64,000 nucleotides of DNA from Candidimonas sp. SYP-B2681 (GTDB lineage: Bacteria > Pseudomonadota > Gammaproteobacteria > Burkholderiales > Burkholderiaceae_B): contig NZ_RYDV01000003.1 in assembly GCF_003971065.1 (NCBI RefSeq), positions 419,634-483,633 of the forward strand, written 5' to 3'. The position numbers and the translations under genes are program-made. Of this stretch, positions 56,367 to 64,000 are shown piece after piece; position 1 is the stretch's first letter, and the number at the start of each line of letters is the position of its first letter. The notes beneath the pieces were generated by a model. It was not told the DNA's origin, searched no databases, and saw only the letters and a list, made by a program, of their open reading frames with translations.

Positions 56367-57433
56367 TATTTTCGGCCCCGTTTGGTCGCCGTACGCCCGG
56401 CGACCAAACTCATGGCCGTCACGAAAGAGGCGCCCTGATCGGGAGGCAAAGGTGTTGCCGTACGCTCAGCGACACGCAGCACTGCCGATCGGGCCCGCAC
56501 ATTTTCAGTGGCCTGTTCAGGGGTAGGCAATACGCGGCCAAGCGAACGCAGGATGGGCTGTGGCATATCTTTCTCGAAAATGGGCAGGCGAGCGTGTGCC
56601 TCAGCCGGCCGCGCGGCTGCTGCGATGCACTGCTTGACCATACGGTCTTCAAGAGAATGGAAACTGATCACAGCCAAACGTCCTCCGGGCGCTAGTACCT
56701 TCAGAACTGCCGCGAGGGCGAGCGCGAGCTCCTCGAGTTCTTGATTGAGGTAAATCCGTATAGCTTGAAAGGTACGAGTGGCCGGGTGTTGACCCTTTTC
56801 GCGCGTACGGACGACACTGGCGACGAGCTCGGCGAGGTCGAGCGTTGTGCGCAGCGGCCTGGATTCGCGGCGAGCAATAATCGCCTTTGCAATCGGGAAA
56901 GCAAACCGTTCTTCGCCATATTTTGCTATGACCTCCTTTAACTCTTCCACGCTGACTTGCGCCAGCCATTGAGCAGCGGTAATCCCGCTGCTTGTATCCA
57001 TCCGCATGTCCAGAGGACCTTCCCGCATAAAGGAAAAGCCCCTGCTGGCATCATCGATCTGAGGGGATGAAAACCCCAGATCAAGCATGACTCCATTAAC
57101 CTTATCGATTCCGAGGCGTTCAAGCTGTTCGGGCATCGAACCAAAACCGCCATGAACGACGAGGACCCGATCGTCTTCACGCTGCAAGGCATGTGCTACG
57201 TCGATAGCTTCGGGGTCCTTGTCGAACACCACCAGCCTGGCCTTCGGAGATAAACGGGACAACAGAAAGCGACTGTGACCACCACGACCAAAGGTGCCAT
57301 CTACGAAGATCCCTTCGGCCACTGCCTGCGGCATATCCTTGGCGGGCTCACGTTTTCTTTTGGCGCCAAAATCAGGGTCAACGAGGGCGTTAACCGTGGG
57401 CTCCAACAGCACGGATCGGTGCAAAAACTCCAT
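56366..57433 (-). CDS. rsmH: 16S rRNA (cytosine1402-N4)-methyltransferase RsmH (MraW)
   Basis: The 355-aa methyltransferase modifies C1402 in the ribosomal P site. From ATG 57433 it begins [18 protein letters not shown] as in relatives; the frame extends to 57526 without support. Motifs are [48 protein letters not shown] and [16 protein letters not shown], followed by [15 protein letters not shown] and [14 protein letters not shown]. An insert of some 20 residues ([19 protein letters not shown]) separates the first helix from motif I, as in other Alcaligenaceae. It starts eight bases after the mraZ stop. Confidence 0.97.
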   Translation of the reverse strand: MEFLHRSVLLEPTVNALVDPDFGAKRKREPAKDMPQAVAEGIFVDGTFGRGGHSRFLLSRLSPKARLVVFDKDPEAIDVAHALQREDDRVLVVHGGFGSMPEQLERLGIDKVNGVMLDLGFSSPQIDDASRGFSFMREGPLDMRMDTSSGITAAQWLAQVSVEELKEVIAKYGEERFAFPIAKAIIARRESRPLRTTLDLAELVASVVRTREKGQHPATRTFQAIRIYLNQELEELALALAAVLKVLAPGGRLAVISFHSLEDRMVKQCIAAAARPAEAHARLPIFEKDMPQPILRSLGRVLPTPEQATENVRARSAVLRVAERTATPLPPDQGASFVTAMSLVAGRTATKRGRK

Positions 57434-57441
57434 AGGCGGAT

Positions 57442-57870
57442 TCAAAAAGAAAATTGTTCCAGGACCGCGGGCATACCCTTGGCAAGATCTTCGGCCTCGC
57501 GACGCGCCCAAGCAGCGGAATCCCACAGTTCGAAATGGCTACCCATTCCCAAAAGCATGACTTCGCGGGTCAGACCAGCGGCACTGCGCAATTCTGGCGC
57601 GACCAGAATCCGCCCCGAACCGTCCATATCGACATCCTGCGCGTTACCAAGAAGCAAGCGCTGCAAGGGACGAGCCGACATGGGGAAGTTAGCTATTTGC
57701 TCGCGTTTTTCTTCCCACACCGTGCGGGGGTACACCAGCAAACAGCCATCAGGGTGACGCGTGAGGGTAAGACGGCCTTCTACTTGGGTAACAAGCGCGT
57801 CACGATGCCTAGTCGGAATGGCTATCCGACCTTTGGCGTCTAACGTCAGTGCGCTGCTACCCTGGAACAA
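57442..57870 (-). CDS. mraZ: transcriptional regulator MraZ
   Basis: The 142-aa AbrB-fold protein represses its own operon by binding GTGGG repeats. It begins [25 protein letters not shown] and has a second repeat [20 protein letters not shown], the two SpoVT/AbrB-like halves. TTG 57870 gives the family-standard N-terminus and leaves a 35-base leader from the predicted promoter; GTG 57894 would add eight residues within the operator. It is the first gene of the dcw cluster. Confidence 0.94.
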   Translation of the reverse strand: MFQGSSALTLDAKGRIAIPTRHRDALVTQVEGRLTLTRHPDGCLLVYPRTVWEEKREQIANFPMSARPLQRLLLGNAQDVDMDGSGRILVAPELRSAAGLTREVMLLGMGSHFELWDSAAWARREAEDLAKGMPAVLEQFSF

Positions 57871-57879
57871 AGTTTTTAC

Positions 57880-57914
57880 CCCACTTTTTTGCACAAAAAC
57901 CTACTTTTCCCCAC
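57880..57914 (-). promoter_or_regulatory. MraZ operator: four repeats at 10-bp spacing
   Basis: Read on the minus strand, GTGGG (57910-57914), GTAGG (57900-57904), GTGCA (57890-57894) and GTGGG (57880-57884) stand exactly 10 bases apart. The first two and last fit the MraZ box consensus; the third is degenerate. The array runs from the promoter -10 box to ten bases before the likely mraZ start, well placed to block initiation. Confidence 0.85.
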
Positions 57915-57941
57915 TCTACGGTATGGAATGGAACTGGTCAA
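57913..57941 (-). promoter_or_regulatory. sigma70 promoter of the dcw cluster (Pmra)
   Basis: TTGACC (57936-57941) and TAGAGT (57913-57918) are separated by 17 bases upstream of mraZ. The -10 box overlaps the first MraZ repeat. Transcription is expected to start near 57906. Confidence 0.75.
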
Positions 57942-58112
57942 GTGCCGGGTTGCAATTTTTTCAATTACAACAAGCACTTAGGACCAACAATGACGTTGAC
58001 GCGGGAAAAATATGTATTGGAATCAAGAAATTGGAGATGTAACTGCAAGTCCTTTATCATGAGACACGCAGAAACTATTGCAGAGAGATTGCATTTGCTG
58101 ACATAAAAGAGT

Positions 58113-58520
58113 GAGGCAGGTCTATAGGCCGGATTCTGTACACCAGGCGAACCTGGTGGGCAATCATTCCTCTGGGCCCGGCATTGCTGCCGCGCTCTAG
58201 CCATCTACCCGCATACTCGAGCGAGCCGCCCTTGTGGCACTAGGCCAGACGTATGCCTATTTGATGTTGCTCCGGGTAGAGGTTGCCGCGTTTCACCCTG
58301 CTGCGCCGTATCGGGTTGCCCCAATACGCAACACGGAGATGGCCGTGTCAGTGCACACATAATGTGCCCGCGCCGCAGACTCGTCTCTGTGGTCCTATTC
58401 CTCAGCCCAGACAGCGGGCTTTCGCACACTGCTAGCTGGGCGGCCGTTAGCCGCTACCCTGCTCTATGGAGTCCGGACCTTCCTCGATGCCATAAGCACC
58501 GCGATTGCCCAACCTGCCTC
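58113..58520 (-). ncRNA. rnpB: RNase P RNA (M1 RNA), bacterial type A
   Basis: Read on the minus strand, the RNA starts GAGGCAGGTTGGGCAATCGC and ends CGGCCTATAGACCTGCCTC, the P1 pairing. Between them lie the invariant P4-forming parts GAGGAAGGTCCGGACTCC and AGAATCCGGCCTATA, AGGGTGAAACGC and the typical conserved GAAAG and GGTAAGAGC-like segments. The length of about 408 bases is usual for the type. It lies between mraZ and the divergent uup gene. Confidence 0.95.
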
Positions 58521-58584
58521 ACAAACTGCAGTGTAACCTGCGACAATAGCATCTTTACCCTCGATTACTGGTTTTTTTGTTTTT

Positions 58585-60390
58585 ATGGCTGCCAACACTC
58601 TCATTACCCTAAGCGGCGTCCAGCTTGCCTACGGACACCACCCCCTGCTGGATCATGCTGACTTTGCAGTCCAGCCCGGCGAGCGTATTGGCCTGATAGG
58701 CCGAAACGGAGCCGGAAAATCCTCTCTTCTCAAGCTGCTCGATGGCCGCACTACGCCAGATGACGGTGAAATTATGCGGCTGGGTGGACTTAAAATCTCA
58801 ACCGTCGAGCAAGAGCCCGACCTTGATGAGTCGCTTACCGTATTCGATACGCTTTGCGGCGACATCACCGAAAGCGAAGACTGGCAGCGGCCGTCGCGAG
58901 TCAATGCTCTCATCGAGCAGCTAGGGCTTTCCGCAGACGCGCTTATCGCCGGACTTTCGGGAGGCACTCGTAAGCGGGTCGCGCTAGCTCGGGCGCTGGC
59001 CGACGAACCCGATTTACTCTTACTCGATGAACCGACCAACCATCTGGATTTTGTCGGCATTGCCTGGCTTGAAAATCTGCTGATCAACGCTCGGTGCAGC
59101 TGCATCCTCATCAGCCATGACCGGCGGTTTCTCGACGCCGTGGCGACTCGCATCGTGGAACTGGATCGTGGCAAGCTTTTCAGTTTTCCGGGCAACTTTT
59201 CGACCTGGCAGCAACGCAAGGCCGAATGGCTAGAGGCCGAGAAACAGCAGAACGCCAAGTTCGACAAGGTATTGGCTCAGGAAGAAGCCTGGATACGCAA
59301 GGGGGTCGAAGCACGACGAACCCGTAACGAAGGCCGGGTACGCAGGCTTGAACAACTTAGACGCGAACGGGTATCACGACGCGAGCGCGTCGGTAACGTC
59401 AGCCTGGCCGTCGCCGAAGGGCAGCGATCCGGCAAGCTCGTTGTCGAACTCGAGAACGTGAGCCACAGCTACGGCGACCGTGTCCTGATAAGCGATTTCT
59501 CGACCACGATAATGCGCAAAGATCGCATCGGCCTCATTGGTCCCAACGGCGCTGGAAAAACCACCTTGCTGAAGATCATTCTGGGCGAGCTCGCACCCAC
59601 AAGCGGTACGGTGCGTCTTGGAACCAACCTGACGGTCGGCTATTTCGATCAGATGCGTGCACAGCTCGACGAAAATGCGACCCTGGCGGACACCATCAAC
59701 CCAGGAAGCGAATGGATTGAGATCGGCGATCAGCGTAAGCATGTCATGAGCTATCTGGAAGATTTCCTTTTTCCTCCCGCTCGCGCTCATTCACCGGTAC
59801 AAAGCCTGTCAGGCGGTGAGCGCGCACGCTTGGTTCTCGCACGGATGTTTGCCCGCCCCACCAATATTCTGGTTCTCGACGAGCCTACCAACGACCTCGA
59901 CATAGAAACCCTGGAATTGCTCGAAGACCTGCTTCAAGATTACCCGGGCACAGTGCTCTTGGTCAGTCACGACAGGGCCTTTCTTGATAACGTGGTGACG
60001 CAGACCTACGCGGCCGAAGAAAATGGACACTGGCAAGAATATGTCGGCGGCTACGATGAGTGGCTAGAGCAGCGTCCCCAACCACCGGATCCTGCCATCG
60101 AAAAGGCGCGAAAAAAAGAGGTGGCCGCCGCTGAACGCGCCAAGCCCGTCAAGGCAGCGCGCGTGACCTCATGGGAAGCACGCGAACTTGAGGAAATCCC
60201 CGACACCATTGCGCAGCTTGAGGCAAAGCAAACTGAACTTACTTCCCGGCTTGCCGACGGCAGCCTGTATCGCGAATCGCCTGAAGAGGTTGATGTCATC
60301 AACGAGCAGTTGCACGGTATTGAACAACAATTAAATACCTTATTTGCTCGTTGGGAAGTGCTGGAAGAAAAGAACAACGGCGGCGCCTGA
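58585..60390 (+). CDS. uup: ABC-F family ATPase Uup
   Basis: The 601-aa protein has two ABC domains without membrane parts. Domain 1 has GLIGRNGAGKSSLLKLL, LSGGTRKRVALARALADEPD and LLLDEPTNHLDF; domain 2 has GLIGPNGAGKTTLLKIIL, LSGGERARLVLARMFARPTN and VLDEPTNDLDIETLELLED. The linker with ERRTRNEGRVRRLEQLRRER-type charged segment and the C-terminal coiled coil (EELEEIPDTIAQLEAKQTEL) typify Uup, which binds DNA or ribosomes and limits transposon excision in E. coli. A 19-bp perfect hairpin follows. Confidence 0.93.
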   Translation: MAANTLITLSGVQLAYGHHPLLDHADFAVQPGERIGLIGRNGAGKSSLLKLLDGRTTPDDGEIMRLGGLKISTVEQEPDLDESLTVFDTLCGDITESEDWQRPSRVNALIEQLGLSADALIAGLSGGTRKRVALARALADEPDLLLLDEPTNHLDFVGIAWLENLLINARCSCILISHDRRFLDAVATRIVELDRGKLFSFPGNFSTWQQRKAEWLEAEKQQNAKFDKVLAQEEAWIRKGVEARRTRNEGRVRRLEQLRRERVSRRERVGNVSLAVAEGQRSGKLVVELENVSHSYGDRVLISDFSTTIMRKDRIGLIGPNGAGKTTLLKIILGELAPTSGTVRLGTNLTVGYFDQMRAQLDENATLADTINPGSEWIEIGDQRKHVMSYLEDFLFPPARAHSPVQSLSGGERARLVLARMFARPTNILVLDEPTNDLDIETLELLEDLLQDYPGTVLLVSHDRAFLDNVVTQTYAAEENGHWQEYVGGYDEWLEQRPQPPDPAIEKARKKEVAAAERAKPVKAARVTSWEARELEEIPDTIAQLEAKQTELTSRLADGSLYRESPEEVDVINEQLHGIEQQLNTLFARWEVLEEKNNGGA

Positions 60391-60420
60391 CGTTCGCGGT
60401 GGCCATGGTTCATGGTTGCT

Positions 60421-60470
60421 GCAGAAGGGGCTCGTTACCATGCCAGCGGCAGGTAACGAGCCCCTTCTGC
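60421..60470. terminator. bidirectional 19-bp hairpin between uup and pyrC
   Basis: GCAGAAGGGGCTCGTTACC (60421-60439) and its exact complement (60452-60470) enclose a 12-base loop, ending three bases before the pyrC stop. TTTC follows on the right. It can terminate both convergent genes. Confidence 0.85.
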
Positions 60471-60472
60471 TT

Positions 60473-61540
60473 TCAGGATTGGGCTGCGATGGTCCAGCCC
60501 AGCGTTTCTCCCGCGGCGAGCGGAACCACACTGCTCTCCGCCATCGGCAGTTCCGCTGGAATTTGGTAGTTTCCGCGGCGCAAAGTGAGCGTGCCCTGAT
60601 TGACGGCGAGTCCGTAAAAAGCCGGGCCGTTAAGGCTGGCAAACGCCTCGAGCTTATCCAGGCGCCCAACCGTATCAAACGCCGTGGCGTAGAGCTCCAT
60701 GGCATGCAGGGCGGTGTAGCATCCGGCACAACCACAGGCGTTTTCTTTCAGTCCCTTTGGATGCGGCGCGCTGTCGGTTCCCAAAAAGAAACGCCCTACG
60801 CCACTAGTGGCTGCCTCGATCAATGCAAGGCGATGCTTTTCGCGCTTCAGCACCGGCAAACAATACCAATGAGGACGGATCCCGCCCTGGAATAAGGCAT
60901 TGCGGTTATACAGCAAATGATGGGCAGTAATCGTTGCCGCGACGGGGCCTTCTGCCTCACGCACATAATCGACGCCGTCGCTGGTCGTGAGATGTTCGAA
61001 CACGACTTTTAGTTCAGGGAAGGCTCGCCGCAAGGGAATCATCACGCGGTCGATAAACACTGCCTCGCGGTCGAAGAGGTCTATCGCCGGATCAGTGACC
61101 TCGCCGTGCACAAGCAAAGGCATTCCGGATTTTTGCATAGCCTCTAGGGCAGCTGAGCACCGCCCTAACAGGTCGGTAACGCCCGCGTCGGAATTGGTCG
61201 TCGCTCCTGCGGGATATAGCTTGATGCCGTGTACGGCGCCCGACTGGCTGGCTTTGACGACTTCGGCAGCGCTGGTGTTATCGGTGAGATAAAGGGTCAT
61301 TAGCGGGATGAAGGCGCCCTGCGCAATGCCAGCTTGGTCAAGGGCCTGAAAGATGCGCTGCCGATACGCCATGGCCAATTCAGTGGTAATAACGGGCGCC
61401 TTCAAGTTGGGCATGATGATGGCGCGGGCGAATTGCCGGGCGGTGTCGGCGACGACCGAATCGAGTACAGCGCCATCGCGCAGATGAAGGTGCCAGTCGT
61501 CTGGCCTTGTGATCGTGAGCGTATCGGTTGGGCTTTGCAT
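60473..61540 (-). CDS. pyrC: dihydroorotase PyrC (class II)
   Basis: The 355-aa zinc enzyme cyclises carbamoyl aspartate in pyrimidine synthesis. It has the metal motif [10 protein letters not shown] (HxH), the carboxylated lysine region [53 protein letters not shown] and [16 protein letters not shown]. Length matches E. coli PyrC (348). It lies 33 bases after the stop of the upstream M20 gene on the same strand. Confidence 0.97.
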   Translation of the reverse strand: MQSPTDTLTITRPDDWHLHLRDGAVLDSVVADTARQFARAIIMPNLKAPVITTELAMAYRQRIFQALDQAGIAQGAFIPLMTLYLTDNTSAAEVVKASQSGAVHGIKLYPAGATTNSDAGVTDLLGRCSAALEAMQKSGMPLLVHGEVTDPAIDLFDREAVFIDRVMIPLRRAFPELKVVFEHLTTSDGVDYVREAEGPVAATITAHHLLYNRNALFQGGIRPHWYCLPVLKREKHRLALIEAATSGVGRFFLGTDSAPHPKGLKENACGCAGCYTALHAMELYATAFDTVGRLDKLEAFASLNGPAFYGLAVNQGTLTLRRGNYQIPAELPMAESSVVPLAAGETLGWTIAAQS

Positions 61541-61573
61541 GCTTTTATAAATTAGGATCGGACGAAACCCTTA

Positions 61574-62773
61574 TTATGACCCGGATACCAACGGCATGCT
61601 GCGCTCGACCAGGCGACAAAACATGGCACTACCTGCCGGAATCACCGCATCGTTGAAATCGAACTCTGCGTTGTGCAAAACACAACCGTTTTCCGCCCCT
61701 CCCTGCCCCAGGCGGAAATACGCTCCAGGACGGCGCTGCAACATAAACGAAAAATCCTCCGAACCCATAGAGGGGATCAAGTTGGGCACGACCCGGTCGG
61801 GGCCGAACAGCTCGGTTGCTACGTCGGCCACGAATGCGGCATGCTCGGCGGTGTTGACCGTGGCCGGGAAGAGGCGATGATATTTCATGTGGATTTTTGC
61901 CATAAAGGCAGCGGCAATGCCATCAACGACTTCTTGCATACGTTGAATAATCTGTTCTTGAACTACAGGACTGAAGGTACGGACAGTGCCAACCATATGG
62001 GCATCTTTCGGAATCACGTTCATTGCCTGCAGATTTCCGGCGTTCACAGCAGCGACCGTGACAACGGCGGAGTCCGGAGCGGGCACGTTACGCGAGACTA
62101 TCGTTTGCAGCGCCATGATGAGCTGCGCGGCGATAACGACAGGGTCGTTAGTCTGGTACGCATGAGCACCATGACCGCCACGCCCTTCGATATGGATTTC
62201 GAAATGGTCGGCCGCTGCCATCATGGGGCCCGGATTCACCCCGATGACGCCAGCGGGTAAACCGGGCCAGTTATGTAGTGCGTAAATCGCATCGCACGGA
62301 AAGCGTTCGAATAGACCGTCGTCCAGCATGGCCTTGGCGCCGCCCAGCCCTTCTTCGGCAGGCTGGAAAATCAGCACGGCCCTGCCATTGAAGTTGCGTG
62401 TCTCGGCCAGATACCGGGCCGCACCCAGTAGTACAGCTGTGTGACCATCGTGGCCACAGGCATGCATCACCCCAGGGTTAGTGGAAACGTAAGGCGGGTT
62501 ACCGTGTTCCAGTATAGGCAGGGCGTCCATGTCGGCACGCAAGCCTATGCTGCGCCCCGTGTCGTTGCGCTTGCCGTCAAGGACTCCAACCACACCTGTC
62601 CTGCCGATTCCGCGGTGAACGGTGTATCCTAGAGCGGTAAGCGCATTGGCGACCAGCGTCGAAGTACGGATTTCCTGAAAACCCAGTTCCGGATGAGCAT
62701 GAAGATCTCGACGAATTGCCGTCAGTTCATCGTGAAATAGGCTAATGGATTCGAACACACTTTTTGCGTACAT
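61574..62773 (-). CDS. M20 family amidohydrolase (hippurate hydrolase-like), second copy
   Basis: The 399-aa enzyme is paralogous to that at 31979-33181: it shares LTAIRRDLHAHPELGFQE, RADMDALPILE, HACGHDGHTAVLLGAARYLAE, FQPAEEGLGGAKAMLDDGLF, ALHNWPGLP and IPSMGSEDFSFML. Zinc ligands are in HACGHDGH and EEG. ATG 62773 fits family starts, with AGGAG ten bases upstream. The substrate is unknown; N-acyl amino acids are likely. It may be cotranscribed with pyrC. Confidence 0.93.
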   Translation of the reverse strand: MYAKSVFESISLFHDELTAIRRDLHAHPELGFQEIRTSTLVANALTALGYTVHRGIGRTGVVGVLDGKRNDTGRSIGLRADMDALPILEHGNPPYVSTNPGVMHACGHDGHTAVLLGAARYLAETRNFNGRAVLIFQPAEEGLGGAKAMLDDGLFERFPCDAIYALHNWPGLPAGVIGVNPGPMMAAADHFEIHIEGRGGHGAHAYQTNDPVVIAAQLIMALQTIVSRNVPAPDSAVVTVAAVNAGNLQAMNVIPKDAHMVGTVRTFSPVVQEQIIQRMQEVVDGIAAAFMAKIHMKYHRLFPATVNTAEHAAFVADVATELFGPDRVVPNLIPSMGSEDFSFMLQRRPGAYFRLGQGGAENGCVLHNAEFDFNDAVIPAGSAMFCRLVERSMPLVSGS

Positions 62774-62979
62774 CGAGTCAATACTCCTGGCAATACAAGC
62801 GCATGGTAAATAACCCAATGCAATTCAAAACATTACCATACCGCAACAGCAACCGACAGAGCCCAATAAAAGCGCGCCTCAGAGAGCAACTGACACATAA
62901 ATTACTTGGTCTTTAGGCGACTCTCACGTTATGCTGCTGAGGAAACGTTTTTTCAACTATCAGTTAGGAGCCCTATTCT

Positions 62980-63252
62980 ATGGCAACAACCGAGAAACCC
63001 GCCCGTAAACCCAATGCGGCGTTCATGAAGCCACTTACACCTAGTGCTACCTTAGCTGCCATTATCGGACCCGAGGCAGTCCCCCGCACTGAAGTCACCA
63101 AGAAAATCTGGGACTACATCAAAAAGCATGATCTGCAAGATCCAGCTAACCGTCGCAACATTAATGCCGACGACAAATTGCGCCCCCTGTTCGGTAAAGA
63201 ACAGGTGTCAATGTTCGAACTTACCAAGCTCGTAAGCGGACACCTCAAATAA
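62980..63252 (+). CDS. SWIB/MDM2 domain protein
   Basis: The 90-aa protein consists of a basic N-terminal tail (TTEKPARKPNAAFMKP) and one SWIB domain: LTPSATLAAIIGPEAVPRTEVTKKIWDYIKKHDLQDPANRRNINADDKLRPLFGKEQVSMFELTKLVSGHL. SWIB domains occur in eukaryotic chromatin remodelling proteins and in some bacteria, including Chlamydia (there attached to topoisomerase) and many beta-proteobacteria, where the role is not known. TTAGGAG lies upstream of the ATG. It is monocistronic with a strong terminator. Confidence 0.95.
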   Translation: MATTEKPARKPNAAFMKPLTPSATLAAIIGPEAVPRTEVTKKIWDYIKKHDLQDPANRRNINADDKLRPLFGKEQVSMFELTKLVSGHLK

Positions 63253-63267
63253 GGTGCTCGAACACAT

Positions 63268-63307
63268 AAAAAAACGCTGACTGGCGATAACCAGACAGCG
63301 TTTTTTT
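63268..63307. terminator. bidirectional terminator after the SWIB gene
   Basis: AAAAAAACGCTG-A-CTGG pairs with CCAG-A-CAGCGTTTTTTT around CGATAA. T runs on both strands allow termination of both the SWIB gene and the convergent membrane protein gene. Confidence 0.92.
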
Positions 63308-63323
63308 TTGGGCAAATCAAGAC

Positions 63324-63689
63324 CTAATATTCGGCGAACGGCGGCTGACTTGAAGCAAGGGCAAGCCAGCCCTTTATAACGCGATACACAACCCATATTA
63401 AAGCGATCACCCCGGTGATCCAGCCTATGAATATAAAGGTCGCCAGACCGCTGAGCAGGAACCACAGCAAGCCCCACCAGAAGGTCTTGATCACCCAATC
63501 GAAATGCCTGGCGTAAACAGTGCCCGTCGCATCAGCGCGCTTCAGATATGCCAGGACGATCGCAGCAATGGTTGCAATCCCGAAGAAGCCGGCACTTAGC
63601 AAACCCAATGAGAACAGCCCATAGATCACGTGGGTGAGGGTGCGCATTGATAAGCCGTTGCCATCTTCTGGTGGATACGCCTGGGTCAT
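63324..63689 (-). CDS. small membrane protein (DUF4870-like)
   Basis: The 121-aa protein has three hydrophobic segments: about residues 20-50 (HVIYGLFSLGLLSAGFFGIATIAAIVLAYLKR), 65-85 and 88-110 (TFIFIGWITGVIALIWVVYRVIKGWLAL). The layout with a charged loop KRADATGTVYARHFDWVIKTFWW resembles DUF4870/Tic20-like small membrane proteins of beta-proteobacteria. The function is unknown. GGAGG lies five bases before the ATG. The 212 bases upstream (63690-63901) show no other feature I can support. Confidence 0.82.
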   Translation of the reverse strand: MTQAYPPEDGNGLSMRTLTHVIYGLFSLGLLSAGFFGIATIAAIVLAYLKRADATGTVYARHFDWVIKTFWWGLLWFLLSGLATFIFIGWITGVIALIWVVYRVIKGWLALASSQPPFAEY

Positions 63690-63901
63690 ACAAACCTCCG
63701 GAAAAACAATGTAAGGGAAAGCGGACGGTATTGTTACCGCAGCGCTATTTTACCCGACTTGATTTATTGGCGCGCAATGCCTGGCAAGCCGGACGGATAC
63801 GGTCAGACAGCGAGGCTGAGAGGGTATAGAGCTACGGCGCAGCACGGGTCTTGATGCCCCTGCGCGTAGGCCGGCATCCGGGCGCGTCGCGTTCGCCCAA
63901 A

Positions 63902-63938
63902 CAAAAACCCCCCACTGGTTGCCCAGTGAGGGGTTTTC
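63902..63938 (-). terminator. rrn operon terminator
   Basis: On the minus strand AAAACCCC-T-CACTGG pairs with CCAGTG-G-GGGGTTTT around GCAA and ends in a T run. It starts 12 bases after the 5S rRNA 3' end. Confidence 0.9.
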
Positions 63939-63949
63939 TTACAATAAGA

Positions 63950-64000
63950 GCCTGACGATGACCTACTTTCACAGACGTACGTCCACTATCATCGGCGCAA
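63950..64000 (-). rRNA. rrf: 5S rRNA, 3' part (continues beyond the window)
   Basis: Read on the minus strand, the last 51 bases give TGCGCCGATGATAGTGGACG, GTCTGTGAAAGTAGGTCATC and end GTCAGGC, the typical 3' part of bacterial 5S rRNA including the GAAAGTAGGTCATCG block. The rest lies outside, followed presumably by 23S and 16S genes. Confidence 0.93.

Noticed and set aside
1..64000. Search by eye for CRISPR arrays, insertion sequence ends, integrases or prophage genes
   Set aside because: No regularly spaced repeats, transposase motifs or phage structural genes were seen; tRNA-Lys has no adjacent integrase or duplicated 3' end visible.

Overview
The window looks like a chromosomal segment of a betaproteobacterium of the family Alcaligenaceae (Bordetella, Achromobacter or Pusillimonas relatives). 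The evidence is the complete division and cell wall (dcw) cluster containing a fused murE-murF gene, the lptD-surA-rsmA block beside the amgK-murU muramic acid recycling pair, the metNIQ order, and the many short conserved genes typical of that family. This is inferred from gene content and protein similarity recalled from memory, not from a database search. No insertion sequence, prophage, integrase or CRISPR array is visible. No stretch longer than about 300 bases lacks a gene.

Layout. 1-9.4 kb is a mixed accessory-like region: a truncated-by-window fadE, an unrecognised Cys-containing small protein, a PNPOx-fold protein and a DUF1810 protein, a DNA repair pair (ligase-associated exonuclease and ATP-dependent DNA ligase), a DUF2784 membrane protein, an unusual SF1 helicase with a C-terminal DUF5710 domain, and a VOC protein. 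9.6-18.4 kb holds a fused SpmA/SpmB-like protein, then rsmA-surA-lptD (outer membrane biogenesis) divergent from amgK-murU. 18.4-23.5 kb carries two amino acid importers: a polar amino acid ABC transporter (glnQ-glnP-glnH) and the methionine transporter metNIQ. A tRNA-Lys(TTT) with a clear promoter and terminator follows.

24-31 kb contains a metallophosphoesterase, an ECF sigma factor - ferritin-like protein - cytochrome c operon, a GH31-type protein with eroded catalytic motifs, mnmC and a suhB-type phosphatase. 32-39.7 kb contains an M20 amidohydrolase, a YciA-type thioesterase, mgtE, secA, an M23 peptidase and a DciA-like gene.

39.7-57.9 kb is the dcw cluster on the minus strand, transcribed mraZ-rsmH-ftsL-ftsI-murEF-mraY-murD-ftsW-murG-murC-ddl-ftsQ-ftsA-ftsZ-lpxC. 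Most neighbours overlap by a few bases. It starts from a promoter that overlaps four 10-bp-spaced MraZ boxes. Together these genes make lipid II precursors, build the divisome and start lipid A synthesis.

58-64 kb has rnpB (RNase P RNA), an Uup-type ABC-F ATPase, pyrC, a second M20 amidohydrolase, a SWIB-domain protein, a small membrane protein, and the 3' end of a 5S rRNA gene with its terminator, marking the end of an rrn operon that continues past the window.

The best candidate for an under-described system is the ECF sigma - ferritin-like - cytochrome c operon, which has its own putative ECF-type promoter and no anti-sigma gene.
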